Below the pieces are notes generated by a model that was given only the letters and a program-made list of their open reading frames with translations, was not told where the DNA came from and ran no database searches. Positions 27,611-32,167 of a stretch of DNA of 32,167 nucleotides are shown piece by piece. The stretch is taken from contig NZ_JABEQL010000037.1 of assembly GCF_014174215.1 (NCBI RefSeq), positions 1 to 32,167 on the forward strand, in the 5' to 3' direction. The stretch's first letter is position 1, and the number at the start of each line of letters is the position of its first letter. The position numbers and the translations under genes are program-made. Source of the stretch: Gluconacetobacter tumulicola (GTDB lineage Bacteria > Pseudomonadota > Alphaproteobacteria > Acetobacterales > Acetobacteraceae).

Positions 27611-29122
27611 TCAGATCCGCATCGAGCCCGTCTCGATAAAACGCTGATGCCAGGACAACGCCTCGCCCAGCAGATGGGGCGTATCGCCCCCGCCTCCATC
27701 CACCCTCTCGGCCCGGGCCAGATAGTCCCGCAATTGCGGCCGGAAATCCGGATGGGCGCAGTTCTCGATAATCACCCGCGCCCGCCGGCGCGCCGACAGG
27801 CCGCGCAGATCGGCCAGCCCCTGTTCGGTCACCAGCACCTGAACATCCTGATTGATGTGATCGACATGCGACACCATGGGCACGATCGAGGAAATCGTCC
27901 CATTCCGGGCAACAGACGGCAGCATGAAGATCGACAGCAGCGCGCTGCGGGCAAAATCGCCCGACCCGCCGATCCCGTTCTGCACCCGCGATCCCATGAC
28001 GCGGGTGGAATTGACGTTGCCGTAGATGTCGGCCTCGATCCCCGCATTCATCGCAATACAGTTCAGGCCCCGCGCCACCGCCGGATTGTTGCTGACCTCC
28101 TGCTGGCGCAGCACCAGACGGTCGCGCAGCACCGCCATGTCGGCCTTCGCCGCCGCCGCCTGCTCGCGGCTCAGATACAGCGACGCGCCGGAGACGACGC
28201 GCATCTTGCCGCTGCGCACCATGTCCAGCATGCCGTCCTGGATCACTTCGGTATAGGCGGTCAGGTTCTCGAACGGCGCATCGGCCAGCGCGGTCATCAC
28301 GGCATTGGCAATATTCCCCACCCCCGATTGCAGGGGCGGCAACGCCTCCGGCAGCCGGCCGCGCGCGACCTCATGCTTGAGAAATTCGATGATATGGCCG
28401 GCAATACGGGTGGCATCGGGCACGGCACGGAACGACTGGCCCAGATCCCCCTCATCGGTTCGCACCACTGCTGCGATCTTGTCCGGCGGCACCCGCAGCA
28501 CCGTCCCGCCGATGCGCTCGCCCGCCCATGACACCACGGGCAGCCGGGCACCGGCCTCGCGGTCACCGGCCCAGATATCGTGGATGCCCTCCAGTTCGGT
28601 CGTATGCCAGCCATTCACCTCGATGATCACCCTGTCGGCCATCTCCAGCCAGGTCTTGGCATTGCCGATGGCCAGCGTCGGCACGATGCCGCCATCCTCG
28701 CGGATCAGCGCCGCCTCGATGACCGCCACATCGACCTTGCCCAGGAACCCCGCGCGCGCCCAGGGCGCGACACGGCTCAGATGCGTGTCGACATAGGCCA
28801 CCTTGCCTTCATTGGCCTGCGCCCGCAGGTCGGCATCCCCCATATAAGGCATGCGGAAACTGATCGCCTCGGCACGGGCCAGCACCCCGTCCACATCCGG
28901 CGTGGTGGATGCCCCCGTCAGCAGGCTGATCGCGAACGGCTCGCCCCGCTCATGCCGCGCAATGGCCCGACGGGCCAACGCCCTGGGCAGCGCCTTGGGC
29001 GTGCCACCGGGGCCGAACCCGCCCATCCCCACCACGTCCCCATGCGCGATCAGGCACGCCGCCTCATCCGCGTCCATGATCCTGTGCCTGAACGCCGCAT
29101 TGTGGACACGCTCTTCGGCCAT
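27611..29122 (-). CDS. aarC: Succinyl-CoA:acetate CoA-transferase (acetyl-CoA hydrolase family)
   Basis: The 503-residue protein belongs to the class I CoA-transferase family of AarC, which in acetic acid bacteria replaces succinyl-CoA synthetase in the citric acid cycle and consumes acetate. The thioester-forming glutamate is Glu292 in YTEVIQDGML, and the loop GIGGSGDFARSA and MNAGIEADIYGNVNSTRVMGS are present. The length matches the Acetobacter aceti enzyme (about 505). GGGAG lies six bases before the ATG. In Acetobacter aceti the gene lies near aarA (citrate synthase); here it stands alone, converging on the oxygenase gene with seven bases between stops. A general acetyl-CoA hydrolase is the alternative. 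Confidence 0.88.
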   Translation of the reverse strand: MAEERVHNAAFRHRIMDADEAACLIAHGDVVGMGGFGPGGTPKALPRALARRAIARHERGEPFAISLLTGASTTPDVDGVLARAEAISFRMPYMGDADLRAQANEGKVAYVDTHLSRVAPWARAGFLGKVDVAVIEAALIREDGGIVPTLAIGNAKTWLEMADRVIIEVNGWHTTELEGIHDIWAGDREAGARLPVVSWAGERIGGTVLRVPPDKIAAVVRTDEGDLGQSFRAVPDATRIAGHIIEFLKHEVARGRLPEALPPLQSGVGNIANAVMTALADAPFENLTAYTEVIQDGMLDMVRSGKMRVVSGASLYLSREQAAAAKADMAVLRDRLVLRQQEVSNNPAVARGLNCIAMNAGIEADIYGNVNSTRVMGSRVQNGIGGSGDFARSALLSIFMLPSVARNGTISSIVPMVSHVDHINQDVQVLVTEQGLADLRGLSARRRARVIIENCAHPDFRPQLRDYLARAERVDGGGGDTPHLLGEALSWHQRFIETGSMRI

Positions 29123-29418
29123 GGCGTTCTCCCGTCATCTTCTTGTTCTTGTTTTTTTCCGGTTTCCGACGGTCATGACCGCATGTTTCCGGAAGGCACA
29201 GCCACTCTCAGTCTCTCAAACGCACACCAATCAAAATACCAATCATTTGTTAGGTTAACTCGTGTAAAGCCCGACCCCGCGCCTGTCGAGGCCGAATATG
29301 AAGACGCACCATCACACGTGATTGAACGCCCATACACCGCAAGCCGTTTCCCCAGCCCGACGTACCCGCCCATCTCGGGCGACAGGAAAAGCAGCTCCGC
29401 CGCCCGAGGCCGCCAGTC
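29123..29418. promoter_or_regulatory. aarC upstream region with palindrome and direct repeat
   Basis: This 296-base gap has no gene. It holds a perfect 12-bp palindrome, CGGTCATGACCG (29170-29181), about 48 bases upstream of the aarC start, and a direct repeat ACCAATC-AAAAT-ACCAATC (29226-29244) with a 12-base period, close to one helical turn. The stretch 29225-29270 is AT-rich and is the likely promoter zone. These look like binding sites for a regulator of aarC, for example an acetate-responsive one, but none is identified. Confidence 0.45.
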
Positions 29419-30450
29419 TCAGAGCCTGTCCGAAAACCCCTCCAGCACGACCTTGCCCCGCGCCCGCCCGCTTTCCAGCAATGCGTGCGCCCGTTTCAGA
29501 TTGGCGGCGCAGATCGGCCCGAACTGCTCGGCCAGCGTGCTGCGCAGCGTCCCGGCATCCACCAGCCGCGCCACCTCATCCAGAATCTCGCCCTGGCGCC
29601 CCATATCGGGGGTAGCGAACATCGAGCGGGTGAACATCAATTCCCAATGCACCGCCACGCTCCTGGCCTTGAACGGCAGGATGTCGAAAGCCGGTGGATC
29701 GTCGATCAGCCCCATATGGCCCTGTGGCGCGATCAGTTCCGCGATATCGGCCCGATGCCGGTCGGTCTGGGTCGTGGAAAAGACGAAGCCGGGCGCCCCA
29801 CCGGGCAGCGCCGCCACCTGCGGGGCAAGAGAACGGGCATGGTCGATCACATGCGTGGCACCCAGTTCCACGACCCAGTCCCGCGTCTCGGGCCGCGAGG
29901 CGGTCGCAATCACCTCCAGCCCCGTCAGCGCCCGCACAAGCTGAATGGCCACCGACCCGACGCCGCCGGCCCCGCCGACGATCAGCACCGAAGGCGCCGC
30001 CCCCGGCACCGAGCGCCGGATATCCAGCCGGTCGAACAGCATTTCCCACGCCGTCAGCGCGGTCAGCGGCAGGGCGGCGGCCTGGGCCCAGTCCAGCGTG
30101 CGCGGCATGTGCCCGACGATGCGTTCATCCACCAGATGATATTCCGCGTTCGTCCCCTGCCGCCCCAGCGCCCCGGCATAGAAGACCGGGTCACCGACCC
30201 TGAAGCGCGTCACCTCGGGTCCAACGGCGGCCACCACCCCGGCCGCATCCCAGCCAAGGACTTTCCACTCGCCCGGCTCGGCCTGCGCGCGCAGGCGCAC
30301 CTTGGTATCCACCGGATTGACCGACACCGCACGAACCGCGACCAGCAGGTCGCGCCCGGCGGCAACGGGCACCGGCAAATCGAGATCGACCAGCGCGTCA
30401 TCGGCGCTGATGGGGCGGGAGAACTGATAACCGACGGCGCGCATGGCCAT
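29419..30450 (-). CDS. Zinc-type alcohol dehydrogenase/quinone reductase family oxidoreductase
   Basis: The 343-residue protein is a medium-chain reductase: an N-terminal GroES-like domain (LVAVRAVSVNPVDTKVR, LGWDAAGVVAAVG) and a nucleotide-binding domain with VGGAGGVGSVAIQL near 155-168. It fits the subgroup often labelled zinc-binding alcohol dehydrogenase though zinc ligands are lacking; members act as NADPH quinone or enone reductases. AAGGAAGG precedes the ATG. It is divergent from an HxlR regulator, the usual arrangement for electrophile-responsive reductases. The substrate is unknown. Confidence 0.88.
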   Translation of the reverse strand: MAMRAVGYQFSRPISADDALVDLDLPVPVAAGRDLLVAVRAVSVNPVDTKVRLRAQAEPGEWKVLGWDAAGVVAAVGPEVTRFRVGDPVFYAGALGRQGTNAEYHLVDERIVGHMPRTLDWAQAAALPLTALTAWEMLFDRLDIRRSVPGAAPSVLIVGGAGGVGSVAIQLVRALTGLEVIATASRPETRDWVVELGATHVIDHARSLAPQVAALPGGAPGFVFSTTQTDRHRADIAELIAPQGHMGLIDDPPAFDILPFKARSVAVHWELMFTRSMFATPDMGRQGEILDEVARLVDAGTLRSTLAEQFGPICAANLKRAHALLESGRARGKVVLEGFSDRL

Positions 30451-30482
30451 GTTCCTTCCTTGTCGTGCCGTCAGGTGAACCC

Positions 30483-30525
30483 CTATGGTGCGCTATACGC
30501 AAGAACGCACATTTATCGCCCATAG
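30483..30525. promoter_or_regulatory. Candidate HxlR operator
   Basis: CTATGG (30483-30488) and CCATAG (30520-30525) form an outer inverted repeat around an inner one, GTGCG (30488-30492) and CGCAC (30506-30510). The element lies in the gap between the oxidoreductase gene and the preferred HxlR start. It overlaps an upstream in-frame ATG, which argues that this ATG is not the true start. Confidence 0.45.
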
Positions 30526-30544
30526 TGTCGGAAATGATACCGTC

Positions 30545-30937
30545 ATGACCCGTACCCGCCACCTCAACCAGGATTGCTCGCCCGGCTGCGCCGTCGAGGC
30601 CACGCTCCAAGTCATCGGCGGCAAATGGAAGGGCGTGATCCTGTATCACCTGTTCGAGCGCACCATGCGCTTCAACGAACTGAAGCGCCGGCTGGCCAAC
30701 GTCACCCAGCGGATGCTGACCACACAATTGCGCGAACTGGAACGCGACGGGCTGATCACCCGCACCATCTTTCCGGAAGTCCCACCCAAGGTGGAATACA
30801 GCCTGTCCGAGCGCGGGCGCACCCTGCACGCCGTCATCACGGCGCTGAAGGATTGGGGCGACCACCACGCCCCACCCGCAGCAAAAAAGCCCCCATCCAT
30901 TCAGGAGCATCTTCCGCCCCCAACACAACCCCCCTGA
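30545..30937 (+). CDS. HxlR-family transcriptional regulator
   Basis: The 130-residue protein has the HxlR winged helix: a conserved Cys near the start (CSPGCAVEATLQVIGGKWKGVILYHL), then RFNELKRRLANVTQRMLTTQLRELERDGLITR and the wing YSLSERGRTL. The family includes thiol-based sensors of aldehydes and quinones such as HypR and YodB. I chose the ATG at 30545 because it gives the usual length; an in-frame ATG at 30485, with AGGTG upstream, would add 20 residues but falls within an operator-like repeat. The Pro-rich tail is extra. It probably controls the divergent oxidoreductase. Confidence 0.9.
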   Translation: MTRTRHLNQDCSPGCAVEATLQVIGGKWKGVILYHLFERTMRFNELKRRLANVTQRMLTTQLRELERDGLITRTIFPEVPPKVEYSLSERGRTLHAVITALKDWGDHHAPPAAKKPPSIQEHLPPPTQPP

Positions 30938-30944
30938 ACGAATC

Positions 30945-30977
30945 AAAGTTTTTTGGTTCTTTTTTTCAAAAAAGAAC
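30945..30977. terminator. Bidirectional intrinsic terminator
   Basis: A self-complementary AT-rich sequence at 30956-30977 has GTTCTTTTT and AAAAAGAAC arms, with AAAGTTTTTT just before it. It lies between the convergent HxlR and FMN-reductase genes and can serve both. From memory, similar T/A-rich hairpins recur in genomes of acetic acid bacteria. Confidence 0.7.
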
Positions 30978-30987
30978 GTCTTCCCCT

Positions 30988-31557
30988 TTATGCCTTCAAC
31001 TTCCGCGCCAAAGCCGCCAGAGCCACCAACTGCCGCGCCAGGAAATCGCGCGTCGCGGTATCGGTCAGTTCCTGCGCCTCCGCATCGATCTTCTGCGCGG
31101 CCTGCCCGATCATGGCTTCGGGCCGGTTCAGCACCATGGCATCGAGGGAAACCAAAGTCTGGCGCAGATGATACTGCGCCCGCGCGCCCCCGATCACCCC
31201 CGGCGAGGCCGTCTGGATCGCCACCGGCTTTCCCGCCAGCGGCTGCGGCGCGAGGCGCGACAGCCAGTCGATGGCGTTCTTCAGCACACCGGGCATCGAG
31301 TAATTATATTCGGGCGTCACGATGATCACCCCATCCGCCGCGCGGATCTGCTCCGCCATGAGCTGAACGGGGGCCGGAAATCCCTGATCCTGCACGTCCG
31401 CGTCATAGAGCGGGAACGCACCGACCGAGTCCAATGGGCTGATCGTCACCCCCTCGGGCGCCAGCGCGGGCAGCGCCTTCGCCACCGCGCGATTGAGCGA
31501 TTTCCTGCGCAGGCTTCCCAGCAGGGTCACGAAATGAAGAGGAACCAGATCCGTCAT
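30988..31557 (-). CDS. NAD(P)H-dependent FMN reductase (chromate/azo reductase family)
   Basis: The 189-residue flavodoxin-like protein has the FMN phosphate loop GSLRRKSLNR (14-23) and the isoalloxazine-binding segment PEYNYSMPGVLKNAIDW (82-98). Such enzymes reduce FMN, quinones, chromate or azo compounds with NAD(P)H. The ATG at 31557 was chosen because GGAGG lies six bases upstream and the family N-terminus starts here; the frame runs 39 codons further upstream without support. It converges with the HxlR gene and shares its terminator. A link to the oxidoreductase/HxlR pair in oxidative or electrophile stress is possible but not shown. Confidence 0.9.
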   Translation of the reverse strand: MTDLVPLHFVTLLGSLRRKSLNRAVAKALPALAPEGVTISPLDSVGAFPLYDADVQDQGFPAPVQLMAEQIRAADGVIIVTPEYNYSMPGVLKNAIDWLSRLAPQPLAGKPVAIQTASPGVIGGARAQYHLRQTLVSLDAMVLNRPEAMIGQAAQKIDAEAQELTDTATRDFLARQLVALAALARKLKA

Positions 31558-32056
31558 GATGCACCTCCGGCCAGGAGCGGAACACGCCCCCCATCCGCCA
31601 TGTCCCATGCCGGCCCCGCCCCATGCAATCACGATATGAACCGCCCACGGCCGAAGGCCGCCGATGCTCATCACAAGAGCGGAGCGCCTTGTGGGCCCCG
31701 AGCACCGAAGCGCAGAAAATGCGCGCCGGATCGCCGGCAGGGTGATTCCGCAAACAGCCTCTTTCAGTCACCCAGCCATATCGACATTCTCAAGACGGCC
31801 ATCGGATCTACGCAGTATCAGGTCCCGCAATCCCTGCCAGCGTCAGGCTTTCGGCGCCAAGCGCCCGCCAGATACCGTCGCCATGCCCCGCACCGATATC
31901 AGGACGCGCTCTGCAATGGCTTCACGCCTCGGATAAAGGCACCCTGCGACACCCGCCCTCGCCATGACAGGGCCACGCCCTCCCCCCGGTAGCACCTTGC
32001 CACGCGGCGATGAGACGCACTGATACGCAGACCCGAATCAGGTCCGCGAACATCAT
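31558..32056. other. 499-base region without a recognisable gene
   Basis: Several open frames cross this stretch but none has a ribosome-binding site, a family pattern or consistent codon use. I see no RNA gene, repeat array or clear terminator. The right end must contain the downstream region of the TonB receptor gene that starts beyond the window, and the left end the promoter of the FMN reductase gene. Confidence 0.6.
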
Positions 32057-32167
32057 TCAGAACGTCACGCGCACGCCGCCAAACCCACCGATCGGCGCGG
32101 CGGGGCTATAGCTGCGCGGATTGCTCGCCCCCGGCGCCTGCACCAGATAGACCGAGGAGGTCGGCGA
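32057..32167 (-). CDS. C-terminal end of a second TonB-dependent receptor (partial)
   Basis: The last 36 codons of a leftward gene are visible, ending in GGFGGVRVTF and a stop at 32057-32059. A final aromatic residue with alternating hydrophobic residues is the outer-membrane barrel signature, and the SYSPAAPIGGFGGVRV pattern is common at the ends of TonB-dependent receptors. The rest of the gene lies outside the window, so the ligand cannot be inferred. A different outer-membrane barrel is the alternative. Confidence 0.75.
   Translation of the reverse strand, partial: SPTSSVYLVQAPGASNPRSYSPAAPIGGFGGVRVTF

Noticed and set aside
31664-31936. Open frame of 90 codons in the right-hand gap
   Set aside because: No ribosome-binding site, no recognisable family, and overlapping frames of similar quality on both strands.

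Overview
The window is a chromosomal segment of a high-GC alphaproteobacterium, most likely an acetic acid bacterium of the Gluconacetobacter/Komagataeibacter kind. The support is an acetate-handling CoA-transferase of the AarC type, the lpxC, bamD, recN, ligA gene order, an AT-rich terminator of a kind I associate with this family, and dense GC-rich coding with ATGA-type overlaps. Genus assignment is inference.

Layout. 1-8.3 kb is core: lpxC (lipid A), then a divergent tetR/MFS pair that separates lpxC from bamD (outer-membrane assembly), recN (DNA repair) and ligA (NAD+ ligase). 8.3-16.4 kb is a less GC-rich catabolic island: a TonB-dependent receptor, a glutamine-synthetase-like ligase and a phthalate/LigXa-type Rieske oxygenase read leftward; a [2Fe-2S] ferredoxin and its FAD reductase read rightward; and an IclR regulator closes the group. 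A 17-bp operator-like sequence occurs almost unchanged upstream of the receptor and between the oxygenase and ferredoxin genes, tying the group into one regulon. 16.4-19.6 kb has a secreted GH39-like glycosidase and a CNNM/CBS membrane protein.

19.6-27.6 kb is the most unusual part. Two divergent, tightly coupled transcription units make up one apparent system. Leftward: a 91-aa small alpha/beta protein, a Rieske protein that has lost its mononuclear iron site, and a GST-fold protein. Rightward: a PncA-type nicotinamidase, a complete BMP/Nup-type ABC importer (Tat-exported binding protein, double ATPase, two permeases), and an oxygenase that keeps the iron site but has lost the Rieske cluster. 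The two oxygenase proteins are complementary halves. This, with the GST, resembles the caffeine N7-demethylase NdmC/NdmD/NdmE arrangement, but here the Rieske part is a separate protein. I propose a split Rieske N-demethylase or hydroxylase for an imported N-heterocycle (purine- or nicotinamide-like). The substrate is not proven by the sequence.

27.6-32.2 kb holds aarC, a divergent pair of MDR oxidoreductase and HxlR regulator, an FMN reductase, and the C-terminal end of a second TonB-dependent receptor. I saw no tRNA, rRNA, CRISPR array or insertion sequence.
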